64,000 bases of DNA, from the NCBI RefSeq assembly GCF_032118995.1, contig NC_092659.1, forward strand, positions 14,750,177 through 14,814,176, read 5' to 3'. This document shows positions 20,884 through 34,500 of this stretch, one piece after another. The notes under the pieces were generated by a model that searched no databases, had not been told where the DNA came from, and saw only the letters and a list, made by a program, of their open reading frames with translations. The position numbers were made by a program, and so were the translations under genes. Source of the stretch: Asterias amurensis (Eukaryota > Echinodermata > Asteroidea > Forcipulatida > Asteriidae). The number at the start of each line of letters is the position of its first letter. Position 1 is the stretch's first letter.

Positions 20884-21507
20884 TGCATCTGCTCTCTGCT
20901 CAAAAGCCTTTCACGGCGACCCGTTGCTCTCTGCTCAAAAGCCTTTCACGGTGACCCGTTGCTCTCTGCTCAAAAGCCTTTCACGGTGACCCATTGCTCT
21001 CTGCTCAAAAGCCTTTCACGGCGACCCGTCATCTACTTTCTGCTCTAAAGCCTTTCACGGTGACCCGTTGCTCTCTGCTCAAAAGCCTTTCACGGTGACC
21101 CATTGCTCTCTGCTCAAAAGCCTTTCACGGTGACCCATTGCTCTCTGCTCAAAAGCCTTTCACGGTGACCCGTTGCTCTCTGCTCAAAAGCCTTTCACGG
21201 TGACCCGTTGCTCTCTGCTCAAAAGCCTTTCACGGTGACCCATTGCTCTCTGCTCAAAAGCCTTTCACGGTGGCCCGTTGCTCTCTGCTCTCTGCTCTCT
21301 GCTCAAAAGCCTTTCACGGTGACCCATTGCTCTCTGCTCAAAAGCCTTTCACGGTGACCCATTGCTCTCTGCTCAAAAGCCTTTCACGGTGACCCGTTGC
21401 TCTCTGCTCAAAAGCCTTTCACGCTGACCCGTTGCTCTCTGCTCAAAAGCCTTTCACGGTGACCCGTTGCTCTCTGCTCAAAAGCCTTTCACGGCGACCC
21501 GTCAACG
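20884..21507 (+). repeat. 35-bp minisatellite, 17 units
   Basis: Head-to-tail copies of CTCAAAAGCCTTTCACGGTGACCC joined by GTTGCTCTCTG. I counted 17 CCTTTCAC cores. Variation is mainly GTTG/ATTG and GGTG/GGCG. One unit near 21020 is diverged, and near 21284 the CTCTCTG linker is expanded. The first and last units share the GGCGACCCGTC variant. Confidence 0.9.
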
Positions 21508-22194
21508 CGGGAAATTAAAAGAAACGGATGGATCTGAATTAATATCCTCGCGAAAAAAGCAGAATTGTTAGGTAAACTTTTAACTTGGAACTCATTTCCC
21601 CTAGACCCAAGGATCCTGACCCACTGGCCTCATGCGTGTGTAAACCGAAAATGCTGAAGAGCAGACAGAAAGTCCTATAATCCTTTCTCATTAGCAATGG
21701 AGTATCAGGTGTTGCCGTAGCTATACGTGTTACACGTGTGACTGGGAGCCAAGAGATCCGGGTTCGGATCCCACGAGTACTCTTTTATATTTTGCTTGGA
21801 CGCAGTGAGGTATAATATAAGTAGTGTCTAAAACCACCTTCAAACACCAACGGGCACTGTGGCGACACAGTGCACTGGATAGTTCAATTGCGTGCTATCC
21901 AGAGCTGGTACACCCGGTTCGAATCCTGCCCGTACCAAAAGGGACATGACTTTTACTGCTGGCACCAGTAATGGATTGGGGTCCGTCATGTCTCTCCCCA
22001 AATTAGGTAGGACAACGGGTGGGAAAGTAAAGGAGGGGCCGGGACCTGCCAGTCCCTTAAGGGTTCTAATGGGTGATCACCACGCTGGTTTCGACTAGAC
22101 TTTGAGTCCCCTGAATGCCTGGTCTTCACTCTGACTAACTTTCTGCACAAATTTGCTTTAATTTTAATTAATTTCAACAAGGTATGATTATACA
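21508..22194 (+). repeat. Non-coding stretch with tRNA-like segments
   Basis: Two B-box-like segments (GGGTTCGGATCCCAC near 21763 and CCGGTTCGAATCCTGCCC near 21912) each follow an A-box-like stretch, suggesting degenerate SINE heads. Acceptor stems do not pair, so functional tRNAs are unlikely. Nothing else recognised. Confidence 0.35.
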
Positions 22195-24770
22195 AAAAGA
22201 GTTTCGAAAATTCCCCGTGGGATTTTGTTTGATTTCGGCAAAATTAAGACAAAACTGCAACACTTGCCCCCTTATGATTTAAACAAATTTTAGATATAAA
22301 TATTAAGGGAAAACGCGAGGCTTTATCCGATTTTTAGACAAAACTGCAAGGGTTTATATAGGCATACCCCTTGATTTGAGCCAAATTATGACAAGACTGC
22401 AAGGCTTACCCCTTGTGATTTTTATCAGATTTTAGCCAAATTAAGACAACACTGCAAGGCTTACTCCTTGTGATTTTTGTCAGATTTCAGCCAAATTAAG
22501 ACTAAACTGCAAGGCTTACCCCTTGTGATTTTTATAAGATTTGAACCAAATTAAGAAAAAAATTCAAGGCCTACCCCTTGTGATTTTATCAGATTCAGCC
22601 AAATTAAGACAAAACTGCAAGGCTAACCCCTTGTGATTTTTATCTGATTTTAGCAAATTTCTGAGAGCCAAATTAACTCTAAACTGCAACAGTGCCCGTT
22701 GGTGTTTGACGGTGGTTTAGTCCTTGTGATTTTTAACAGATTTTAGCAAAATTTAGCAATAATATAGTAATAATATCGAAGTCTTATATAGCGTACGTAT
22801 CCACCAAACAAGGTGCTCAAGGCGCTGAGTATATACAAACTTTCAGAAAGAAAGGCTAACCCCTTGTGATTCGTATCAGATTTTAGCCAAATTAAGACAA
22901 AACTGCAAGGCTTACCTCTTGTGATTTTATCAGATTTTAGCCAAATTAAGACAAAGCTGCAAGGCTTACCCCTTGTGATTTTTATCAGATTTCAGCCAAA
23001 TTTAGAAAAAACTGCAAGGCTTACCCCTTGTGATTTTTATCAGATTTGAGCCAAATTAAGACAAAACTTCAAGGCTTACCCCTTGTGATTTTTAACAGAT
23101 TTGAGCCAAATTAAGACAAAGGCTAACCCCTTGCGATTTTTATCAGGTTTAAGCCAAATTTAGACAAAACTGCCAGGCATACCCCTTGTGATTTTTATAA
23201 GATTTGAGCCAAACTAAGAAAAAACTGCAAGGCAAACCCCTTGTGATTTTTATCAGTTTTTAGCCAAATTTAGACAAAACTGCAAGGCTTACCCCTTGTG
23301 ATTTTTAACAGATTTGAGCCAAATTAAGACAAAGGCTAACCCCTTGCGATTTTTATCAGAATTTAGCCAAATTTAGAAAAAACTGCAAGGCTTACATCGT
23401 GTGATTTTATCAGATTTCAGCCAAATTTAGAAAAAACTGCAAGGCTTACCTCTTGTGATTTTATCAGATTTGAGCCAAATTAAGACAAAACTTCAAGGCT
23501 TACCCCTTGTGATTTTTATCAGATTTGAGCCAAATTAAGGCAAAACTGCAAGGTTAACCCCTTGTGATTTTTATTAGATTTTAGCCAAATTTAGACAAAA
23601 CTGCAATTAAGGCTTCCCCTTGTGATTTTTATCAGGTTTCAGGAAACTTTAAACAAAATTGCTAGGCTAACCCCTTGTGATTGTTCCTTCATATTTTAGC
23701 CAAATTAAGACAAAACTGCCAGGATTGTGATTTTATCAGATTTTATCTAAATTCAGACAAAACTGCAAGGGTTACCTTTTGTGATTTTATCAGATTTTAT
23801 CAAAATTCAGACAAAACTGCAAGGCTTACCTTTTGTGATTTTATCAGATTTTATCAAAATTCAGACAAAGCTGCAAGGCTCACCTCTTGTGATTTTATCA
23901 GATTCAGCCAAATTAAGACAAAACTGCAAGGCTAACCCCTTGCGATTTTTATCAGGTTTTAGCCAAATTTTGACAAAACTTCAAGGCTTACCCCTTGTGA
24001 TTTTTATCAGATATGAGCCAAATTAAGACAAAACTGCAAGGCTAACCCCTTGTGATTTTTTATAAGATTTGAGCCAAATTTAGAAAAAACTTCAAAGCTT
24101 ACCCTTTGTGATTTTTATCAGACTTGAGCCAAATTAAGACAAAACTGCAAGGCTAACCCCTTGTGATTTTTGGAGCCAAATTAAGACAGAACTGCAAGGC
24201 TAACCTCTTGCGTTTTTTATCAGATTTTAGCCAAATTTAGACAAAACTGCAATTAAGGCTTCCCCTTGTGATTTTTATCAGATTTCAGGAAACTTTAAAC
24301 AAAATTGCTAGGCTAACCCCTTGTGATTGTTCCTTCATATTTTATCCAAATTAAGACAAAACTGCAAGGCTTACCTTTTGTGATTTTATCAGATTTTATC
24401 AAAATTCAGACAAAATTGCAAGGCTCACCTCTTGTGATTTTATCAGATTTTAGCCAAACTAAGACAAAACTTCAGGCTTACAGATTCAGCCAAATTAAGA
24501 CAAAACTGCAAGGCTAACCCCTTGCGATTTTTATCAGATTTTAGCCAAATGAAGACAAAACTGCAAGGCTAGCCCCTTGTGATTTTTATCAGATTTCGGC
24601 CAAATTAAGAAAAAACTGCGAGGATTGTGATTTTATCAGATTTTAGCCATATTAAGACTCAACTGCAGAGCTAACCCCCTTGTGAATTATCAAAATTTAG
24701 ACAAAACTGCCTGGATAGCCTCTTGTGAAGGCTAGTTGAAATTTTATCCGATTTTGGCCAAATTATTACT
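22195..24770 (+). repeat. 55-bp minisatellite array, about 2.6 kb
   Basis: The recurring unit is about 55 bp: GCCAAATTAAGACAAAACTG, CAAGGCTTACCCCTTGTGAT, TTTTATCAGATTTTA. Roughly 45 units, diverged at both edges. Sub-variants form higher-order blocks: a version with TTAAGGCTTCCCCTTG and GGAAACTTTAAACAAAATTG appears near 23600 and again near 24250. A foreign stretch (about 22750-22850, with CAAGGTGCTCAAGGCGCTGAG) interrupts the array. Open frames with repeated RFYQNSDK-like words are shadows of the repeat. Confidence 0.9.
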
Positions 24771-27406
24771 AAACCCTTTGTGTTTTTTGGTAAAAAAAAA
24801 TTATGGAAAAACAAGGCTTTATTTTTTTAATATTTAGAGCAAAATTTTATTAAAAAATTCAAAGCTTACTACTCCTTGTGATTTTTAAATTTTAGGATAA
24901 AATGTAATAAAAATGCATGGCTTTACCTTTTTTTATATTTTTAATTTGAGAGAAAAACTTGATAAAAAATAAGGGTATTCCTTTGTGATTGTTTTCATTT
25001 TTTCACATAACCTTATTTATGTATTTCACTTTTTCTGGTCATAAGTTATAAATGTAATGTCATATTCAGCATAATTTCCCAAACACAAAAATTACTTGAA
25101 GGATTGACCAAAAAAATTAACAAAATATTTTTAACCAGATTATTTTATTACATTGCATTCTTGTAAAATTCATTGTATGATACACAGCATACAGATAAAT
25201 ATATGTAAAAATGTTATCAATAATGACTTGTACAAAGTTAAGTCAAGAACTTGATATGTGCAAGTATGCCATCATATAAGCAGAGACGTATAATGACTGA
25301 AAACAATTTAACAAACAAAAAATGAGGGCAAAAAATGAGGCTATATAACGAGATTCTCATAATAGTTGTGATTGTTTGTTGTTTACAATTACAAGGTAAA
25401 CAAAGACAGTTTTGAAAAATGAAAACAACCTTTCAAAATAAATATTACAGATCTTTGTAGCTTTTTAGTGCAGCATATCAAAATAATCTTCCAGAAAATA
25501 ACAGATATTCAGAAGTTGAAATGATTAAATACAACGAGTACAATCACCCTGTATTAATGAAAATTCACTTTGAAGGCTTGAAAACATAAATACTCACAGA
25601 TTAATACACAACTGACATGGTATAAAGATGGGTTTGCTTCCTTCGAGGAAAAGTAAAAACAACACGGTTTGTTTTACCTATTTCTCATGACTCTGAAGAC
25701 CGATTTAATTTGAACTTTCACAGGTTTATTATTTAGTGTAGATGTTTGGCCACACAGAACGTGGAAACTGTTCTTTGACAATTAAAAATAATTAATTTAT
25801 TGTATTTATCATGAACACTTCAGTGGAATCTTATGACAGAATTTGCTTGACTCTTTAAAATATCGTAATCCAAAGATCACAGACATAAGTGACCCAATTA
25901 GGAAATGATACGATTTTTTAAATGAAAAATAAAACAATTCCAAGATTTGAGTGTCACCATAAGACATGCTAACGGAAACAGGAAATATTTAAACAGTTGG
26001 GCCGATTTAAAAAACAAAAACTATAAAAATACATGTCTTGATTTTACAAGTCACTACACTACATCTAATTATTTAATCTAATCCAATATTTGCATTGAAA
26101 TGGCATTGCCATTTAGATGTTATAATAACCATACAATCATGGTTAGAAACAACCGTCTTTAGATTAAACCTGTACTACTTCTACAGCCAATAAAAAAAAA
26201 CCCCACAAATAATGACGAAAAATTTCTCTGGAGTATGTATTGGGATAACACTGATTTCTTTGTATATTTTTTTTGGTACTGAAAAAGTTCCAGTTTTATG
26301 GAGGGTTAAAGCAGGCCATGCATTGGTCTTTGCATTGGTGTCACTAACACATGTTCCCGTTATTTGGTTCAAGTGCATGTTTTTTAACCCTCATACTTGC
26401 TGACCATACACTGTTGTTTGTTTAATGATAATATGTAAGAAAGCCTGGAATATCGTATCGTATGGTAAATGCATCTACACAGCAAACATGTAGTCATACA
26501 GTTTAGCCTCGTACACGGAACAGCACCATTCATAACCTGTGCACTTGGATGGTTTCAAGTGGTTAGTGATATCACCATGAATTGGTACCAAAGTAGGAGG
26601 GTTAACTAATATAATTATCGTTACTAAACACATCAACACGCACACACACACAAAAACGAAATTCCAGACCCACAAAGAATTTTGTATGTTGAACAATCAC
26701 GACATTCTTTAAACCTACACGCAAAAGTTTCTTAATATTTAACCAATGGAGCACAATAGACAACAACTGATAGTGTATTTTACAAACCTGAATTTTTATC
26801 AAATATAGTTCCCCTTTCTAAAACACTGTTGAATACATACAAACCTACCGCTTCATTAACATATTCAGAGATAATTAAACACAAGGTATTATGATGGAAA
26901 CGAAACCATGGGAAGAATAGATAGAGAGTTTTAGATGCACGGTCTGTGGGCGACGATGCAAACTTGAGAAAGTTTTCTTCTATGACCTGCAATACGCACA
27001 TCTAATCACCTCTTCAATATCATGACAAAATTGGCGTATTTACACAATAGAATTAACATGATTCAGTTTGACAATGAAATGTGTCTATCCTTAAAGTTAG
27101 TAGTCTGTACAATTTTTCCACCGGGAAAACACTTACTTTTTTTATTAAAAACCCTCGTTATTTATTGCTGATAACAAATACCATGATTGGTGTTCACATC
27201 GTAACGGAGAAATAATTTGTGCTTTAAAACTAGATAGACAAATAATTTGTCACAGTTTTATGTCCAATTTGCAGAACCTTTTTTTGAAAGGGTGAATTTT
27301 CCCAAAATTTTGGGGAGGGCTAAAAATGATATGTACACATCTTTCTGGGATATGAAATGCTTGATCTATCATTTTAACAACCTAAAATTCTATAACAAAC
27401 AATGAT
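24771..27406. other. Very AT-rich non-coding stretch
   Basis: No exons recognised. The last decayed minisatellite units fade out up to about 25000. A family A tail fragment lies near 25685-25795 (TTTCACAGGTTTATTATTTA..TTCTTTGACAATTA). Part of the right side may be 3' UTR of the minus-strand ACADVL gene. Confidence 0.4.
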
Positions 27407-27735
27407 TGAAATTTGATAATGCCTTATTGCAAGATTAACTACATGCATTCTGTCCTGAGGCTGTTATCCTTAAAATTTACCTACATATTTTGTACACAAT
27501 TTATAGATTTGCTTTATTTGAATGGCCCTTCATGAGTCTCTTGATAAACATTTGAAGTACACAAACAATTTGATGATGCCTAACTCATCAAATGCAAGAT
27601 TTACTAGTGTCCTTCTGTCGCTGTGTTATCTTTAAAATTGACGTAAATATTTTGTACACAATAGATAAATAACCAGAATATTTATAGATTTGTTTTATTT
27701 GAGTGGCCATTCCAGTCTCTTGGTAATTTTTTCCA
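27407..27735. repeat. Ancient tandem duplication (about 165 bp units)
   Basis: Two successive segments share TGCAAGATT..CTA, CTGT..GTTATC.TTAAAAT, ATATTTTGTACACAAT and TTTATAGATTTG.TTTATTTGA.TGGCC. Each carries TTTATT, which on the minus strand is AATAAA downstream of the ACADVL stop codon; either could serve as its poly(A) signal. Confidence 0.5.
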
Positions 27736-27954
27736 AAGTACTTAACAAAGTAAAGGCTTGATTCGATGATGAAAATTTGAGTTCAGCTAAGTCAGGGTTA
27801 GTTGAAAACAAAAAAAGGAAAAAAAAAAGTTTCTTTCAAATGAGATAAAAGTCCGTTCAGCCAGGCACTCTAGAGTCTTGTCGAACCAAATAGATTTTGA
27901 CAACTCCATAGCGTGTAAATTCGTTCCTAACTGTTTCAGATGTCAAACTCTCCA

Positions 27955-28196
27955 GGGCCCAACTTCATAGAGCTGCTAAGCACAAAAATTTGCTTAGCAT
28001 GAAATTTCTTCCTTGATAAGAACAGGATTACCAACCAAATTTCTTCTTGTTGCATATTGCTTGTTACTGGTATTCAGCTGTGGTTTGCTCATCCTGAAAA
28101 TCACATGGAATTTTCAGTTGGTAATCCTGTTTTATCGAGGCAGAAATTTCATGCTAAGCAAATTTTTGTGCTAAGCAGCTCTATGAAATTGGGCCC
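27955..28196. mobile_element. Hairpin MITE with GGGCCCAACTTCATAGAGCTGC ends
   Basis: GGGCCCAACTTCATAGAGCT to AGCTCTATGAAATTGGGCCC, with inner arms GCACAAAAATTTGCTTAGCATGAAATTTC and their complement. It lies just downstream of the ACADVL stop codon, possibly in its 3' UTR. Confidence 0.85.
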
Positions 28197-28377
28197 TGGT
28201 ATCTAATTAAATAATTTGGTTTGGCTCGACTCAAGAGCGCCTGTCTGAACCGAGTTTAAGTTTCCTATTTGCTATTATTGCTAATTATTGAGACACAAAC
28301 CTCTTTAGTTTGTAGTTTACTGTCGCCAGGAAAAATTAGATTTGAATGTAGACTGGAACGGCTGGCATGATTTCAAT

Positions 28378-28591
28378 TTAAAATCCAAGAGGATGATCTG
28401 CCAGGAGGCCTCCCGACTGCACCATGGCCTGAGATATCTTAGGGACAGCTTCAAAGTTCTCTTTGGTCTGTTTGTTCTTGAGGGCTTTCAGGTTGTCTTC
28501 AACGCGCTGTGCGGCATCGTTGCAGAAGAATTCGCACATCGTCTTCTCATGGTCGGCGGACGGGACTTCGTTCTTCAGGGATCGCGAAGCT
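28378..28591 (-). CDS. ACADVL: ACADVL coding exon 14 (last)
   Basis: Acceptor CCCGTCAG before 28591; stop TAA at 28380-28378. Encodes the end of the VLCAD-specific C-terminal helical region, [20 protein letters not shown] through [11 protein letters not shown]. Confidence 0.95.
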
Positions 28592-31500
28592 CTGACGGGA
28601 AAATCAAACAAGCCAATTTTTGGTTATTTCAACTCCTGAACCTGCCATTGATTTTTATTTCATTCAAGTGTTTTTATGTTTTCCATGTCACTTGAGAAGG
28701 GTTGTTTGACACATGAAAATTGTTCCAGTTGGATGGCATTGCATGTAAATAGAGTACAGCGCCCAACAGGAATCGAAACTGAATTGTATGGTAGAAATGT
28801 TTATTTTATTTAAAAAACAAGTTTTCCATTCTTTGACAGTACTTAAGCTTTGGAAAAATTGGGGGCCGAGGGAATTTTTTTGGGACACAAGTAGCCAGCA
28901 GCAAAGGACAGAGTACACTGCTAGGGCTGAAACTGGGGTACCCCCTTCACAGTCCATAAGGATGTAGGACAGGGTATCATCCAATAGGGGCCTGACTGGT
29001 AGAGCAGAAAGCACAACCTTCAAAACAGTTTTGGTTATTTTCTTTTATTGTTTTCCTTACCTTATCTGTTATTTTTACTTACTTATTTATTTTAAATTTA
29101 TTTTTCATTCTTATTAGATTATTTTTACCTATTAGATATTTATTATTTACTATTGGTTGTATAATTATCTGCTTTTATTATTGCTTTGTGTACTATATTA
29201 TGTTTAATCTATATTAATTTTATTGTGTACCCCAGATGTGAGGCAACAGATCTACGGATCATAGTATGTATTTGCTTTTGTTGTCCCTTGCCCATCTCGG
29301 GGGTATATTGTCAATGTATTTTGTTTTGTTCTGTAAAATAATAATAATAATAACAAGGTCGTCCTAAGCTGCTAGCAGGACTAACAGAGAACAGGTCATG
29401 ATGGCAACTCCAGGATGTGCCTCAATTACACCTTGAGGATGAGGCGGCCACAAAAGTCTATGCCGAAAAAAAGATGATTAGACAAGGTAAAGTATATAAA
29501 CTGCAGACTGCATTATTATCATGACATACCTTGAGAGAGTTGCCACCATAGCGTAGATATCAATAGCAGCGTCAGCCATCCTCCATAGATGCAGTTGCTT
29601 GTTCACCACATTCTTGCCATGTTGCATCAGCATCTCCTCGACACTGACTGAGAAGTCACTGATAGCCTTAGAGGCCTGGCTGGCTGAGGTCTGGAGATCG
29701 GGGTGGCAGTGCTCCCCGAGGGATGGACCGGAGTTGATGCCGACCATCCTCTTGGCTCTCTTGTTGGCCTCCTCCATGATGATGCCCAGGTTCATGGCGG
29801 GGCTCTTCAGAGCTTTCTGGAGCTCCTTGAGACGCTGGCCTGCATTCTGTAATCAAACCACAGGCAAACCTTTAGAAATGATGTGACTAGCAAGAGACTT
29901 ATTAGGTGAGGTTTGTGGTAGCACCATATGTTTATATCTTAAAGCCATTATACACTTTCGGTACAGAAAAAAACAAGTTCACAGGTTTACAAATAATTTA
30001 CAGGGTTTACAGAAGGTAATGGTGAAAGACTTCTCTTGAAATATTATTCCATAAAATGCTTTATGAGAAAACATTAAAACAATATCAATTCTTGATAGCG
30101 AGAATTACGGATTTATATTAAACACATGTCACAAAACGGCGAAACGTGCGGAAACAAGAGTGGGTTTTCCTGTTACCTTTCTCCCGATTCCGCTGACCGA
30201 TTCACATACATGTACATACATTATATTTGATTGAAACAATCGAATGGTTCCAAAAAACCAAAGGTATAGTTTGCCTTTTAACAAACTGTAAAAAAAAAAA
30301 AAAAAAAAAAAACCTTTGAAAAAATTCAAGCTCATACCATGAGTCCAGTGAGGGAGACAAAGAGGCGGAGAATGTCGTTGGTTCCTTCAAAGATACGGAA
30401 GATTCTAAGATCCCTCATTACTCTCTCCAAACCAGAATCCTACAAAAGCAACAAAATCAAAGTGGTGGAAAATTACTTCTTTCTCAAAAACTATGGCACT
30501 TCAGAGGAAACCGTTTCTCACAATGTTTTATACCATCAACCTCTCCCCATTACTCATCACCAAGAACGGTTTTATGCTGATAATTTTTTTGAGTAATTAC
30601 CAATAGTTTTCACTGCCTTTAATACTGTTATAAAAACCACAGGTTGGTGCCACCTTTGGCTCGAAAGTGGTGAAAGTAATGGGTTTTTTTTATTATCAGT
30701 AAGAAAGTTGCCAATATAAAACCAATATAAAACCAATATGTGTTGGCATCTTAATTTAAGTGTCACCCATGTTGGCTTGTTTTCGCCTGTTTTCGTCTTG
30801 TTCTCCCTAATGGCATTTCCGACAAACGACTCATAAAGCTTGATTGCATCATAAATATTGAGGAAATATCTTCAGCCTTTATCTAACATGAAGTCATTGT
30901 CAAAGGTCAAAGGTCAGGGGTTAGAGTTCAAAGGATAAGAGCAGCTAGATATGACTACCTTCATGTATCCCATACCACCACAGACTTGGATGGCTTCATC
31001 AGCAATCTCCCAAGCTGCCTCCTAGAAAGGACCAAAAAGGAAAATAATATTCAGTATCAAAACCGGGAATATACCTTTTCGCAAATACTGGGGCGCGCAG
31101 AAAAGCTTGGAATTAGGTGTATTGTGGTCTAGCTGGTGTCCAAATTTGATCCATATCTATCCCACAATGCACCTCATTCAACAGTCTACGCTTGCGCAAT
31201 GGTATTTGCGAAAAGGTCTGTATAACCCACACTTCAATGATTCAGCCCTAAGAACTTGAGTCCGCTGCACTCGACTGCACATGCCAATTTTTATTTTTAT
31301 AAAAACGCCAGTAACTTCTGTTTTTGCATCAGCAGTAAGCCTGGGCAACTAGTTCGACTATTACAAAGTCACAACTATTGATTTTCAACCAATCGGTTAA
31401 TAGTACCGCCACCACTTTTACAAAAATAGTCGGGACTTCCTGCTTGGTGAACTAATTGTGTCGCTCACGACTATCCATGACAACATAACTTACTTATGAA

Positions 31501-34500
31501 ACACAATCAGACATCAGTGACACACTCCTTCAATCCATTTAGCGTGAATTTTACTCGATTGCGCCTGCAGCAAACAATATTCCGCCATGCATCTTTGGAA
31601 TTAAAAATTAAGCATGACTAGTGTCAAAAATCACAACTACTAGAGGCGTGACTAGTCGAGTCAAAAATTTCACTAGTTGCCCAGGCCTAATCAGCAGCAG
31701 CTGCAAACGACTTTTTTGCTTCCTAATTTAAAACAAAATATGAGTTTTCCTTGATATTCGCAATGATATTTCCCCTTCAAGACCAATCACAGCCTAAAGT
31801 TAAACTTCAAGGTACATTACATGTAATACTCACAGATGCAAAGATTTTGCCGATAGCTGCTTCAATCTGGAACTCTGTAGATCCGGCGTCCATGTTAGCG
31901 CAGATCATATAAGCCATGGACTCAGTGACGTACTGCTTGACGGCCATACGGGCAAGCTTCTCTTGGATCACACCAAAGGTATCCAGCTTAGCTCCAAATT
32001 GGGTCCGATTAGCGGCGTGGTCCACCTGGTGAGGCAAGAATAAGAGCCAGTGATTATTATATGTAAGAAAACAGGGGAGTAGTGGACATAGTCGTAAACA
32101 TCAGGGAGGCACAGTAGAGATGGGCTGGACCTGTGGCATGTGTAAATGAAAACAGATGGACTAGAAGAGTTTTAGATTGACAACTAAGAACAGGGAAGAG
32201 GAAACGAAGCAGACTGAAAAAGAGGTTGTGAGACGACATTACATCTTAACTGGGTACAATATGGATAAAATAAGCACAACAAAGAGGAAAATTGTGAGCT
32301 ACATCCAAAACTGAATGAACACGGCCTAGGCAAGGCAAAGCAAGGATCTAAATCTTTTACGAAATTGAATTTGATTTTTGGGGCTGAACAAAGAATTGAC
32401 TAGAGTGGGATTCGAACCAACGACCTCCGGTATAACGTGCCGACACTCTACCAACTGAGCTATCTAGCCCTATATTGGCGGTGTCCCTATTTTGTCAATA
32501 TCTTTGTTCGGGGGTTGAATTTGAACGAGTAAGGAATTAACTGATGTCTCTGCAACAACAAAGCTGCACCATCAACATTATCAGCTATAAACTTCCGTTT
32601 CAGGACTGGAGGATCGAAGCCACAGATTTCTTTATGATTTGAAGTGAAAGCTGAAGTTACTTACAGCTTTCTTGATGAGGCCCTTCATGGTTCCAGACAA
32701 TGCAGCGGCCATCCCGAAGCGACCATTATTCAAGATCTTCATAGCCACCTTGAAACCTCCCCCAAGCTCTGTGAAAAATATCAAATGAATAAAAATAAGA
32801 GAAACATGAACCTCTCTCATCAGTTTGAGGGCAATACTCTTTTATATCTTCAGCTTAAAACAACCTCATCCAGTTTTCACCAAGGCCGACTTTTTGAGTT
32901 GAATATGTTTGAAAAGTCAGTTTTCATCACTATCAAGTAATAGACAAAAAGAGAAACTGACTGGGTAAATTTTAAATAATTTGAGGTTTATCAAGAAAAT
33001 TTAACCAAAGCAGGACTTGAACCTGCGACCTCCGGCTTAACATGCCGGGGCTCTACCAACTGAGCTATCTAGAACATATTGATGGCGCTCTCCCTATTTG
33101 GTCAATATCTTTACTCAGGGGTGCCAGTCAGTTAAAAACCTTTAACTATCACATAGCCAGGGATCACACTCAAGTTTATGATACAAGCAACAGCAGACGG
33201 ATCACCTTAGGGGGATTCAAATTTTTACTTCAGATTTATTTATTTATTTATTTATTTATTTCCAGGCAAACAGAACAACCAAAGAATAGCCCATAAAAAA
33301 TAAGACTACACAGAGAACAAGCCTGTGGATAACCAAAAAGCGAAAATAATCACCATCTAAAGGCGATCCAGACAATAAAAATAGCAAAGGCACAAAAGGG
33401 CACAAGGACAAAAACGACATAAAAATTGCACATCAAATACCATACCAAATATAAATATGTATAAAAACTATAGAAAATACATTAATTTTGTATACAAAAA
33501 ATATAGATTAACCAGAAGACCACACATCCTCGCTCCTTTCAAAACAGGTAGATATCAAGTAACAAACCACTTGGTGAAACTGACTGGGTAAATTTAAATA
33601 ACTTTGGGTTGTTCAACCCTTCAATAAAAGTGCTCTTTCTAACAAAAAGTTGCCTGGCCCTTTCAAGGTCGACTGTAAGAACCTTACCTCCAAGGATGTT
33701 CTCAACAGGAATCTTAACGTCTTCAAAGTAAACCTCTGCAGTGTTGGACGCTTTGATGCCCATCTTCTTCTCAGGGGGACCACTGCAACAGATAAATGAA
33801 TGACAATAACAACTTACTTGGTTACAATTGCAGCATCTTTTGATAGTATAGGGCATTTTGAGAATCATTTCACTTTGAAATTATGTTTTATATATATATT
33901 TATAGACCAAACCAACAGCGGACGAGCCGCCAATTACAGGAAACGATATTACACAAATGAAAAATATTCAATAGACTATATAAAATAATATGTATGTACA
34001 AAGTTAACAATTAAAATAGAAAACATCTTGGGAAAGAATATTGAAGTACAAATTGAGAAATAAAATAAATTAAAATTGGGAACAGAAACTAAAACATGAA
34101 CAACTGTGAAAAAAAACAAGAACAAAAAACATTTCAGTTTTAATCCTCGCCAATTTGAATCTAAGAAACGCTTCTGTTAGTTACGCCTTTCAGATTATGT
34201 GTTTCAAGTATAGATGCTCTGGATTTTCGACGATATAAAAAAGGCTACCGCATTTTGAAATGATATTTTCACAAGATAGTTTTATTGCCTGAACCGAAGG
34301 TATACATTATCTTACAGTCACTTAATTGTCAAATACTTATTTAAGTAGGATTTGAAATTTTGCATGGTGGCAATACGATATTGAAAGGTTTGCAGTAACA
34401 CTGTGTAATAACTATCTCTAAAATGAGTTGGCTGGTTCTGAAAAGACTGTTGGTTTCAACTTGACGTTTCAATCAGTATGCTCTGATCATCTTCTGGAGA

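Noticed and set aside
23681..24517. Repetitive protein frames with FIRFYQNSDK-like units
   Set aside because: They follow the 55-bp minisatellite; the unit is not a multiple of three, so the frames break and restart.
20884..24770. CRISPR-like array of regular repeats
   Set aside because: Units are head-to-tail without unique spacers, in an animal nuclear genome.
28688..29023. 111-codon minus-strand frame between ACADVL exons 13 and 14
   Set aside because: It lies wholly in intron, with no splice support, no recognisable similarity and AT-rich codon use.
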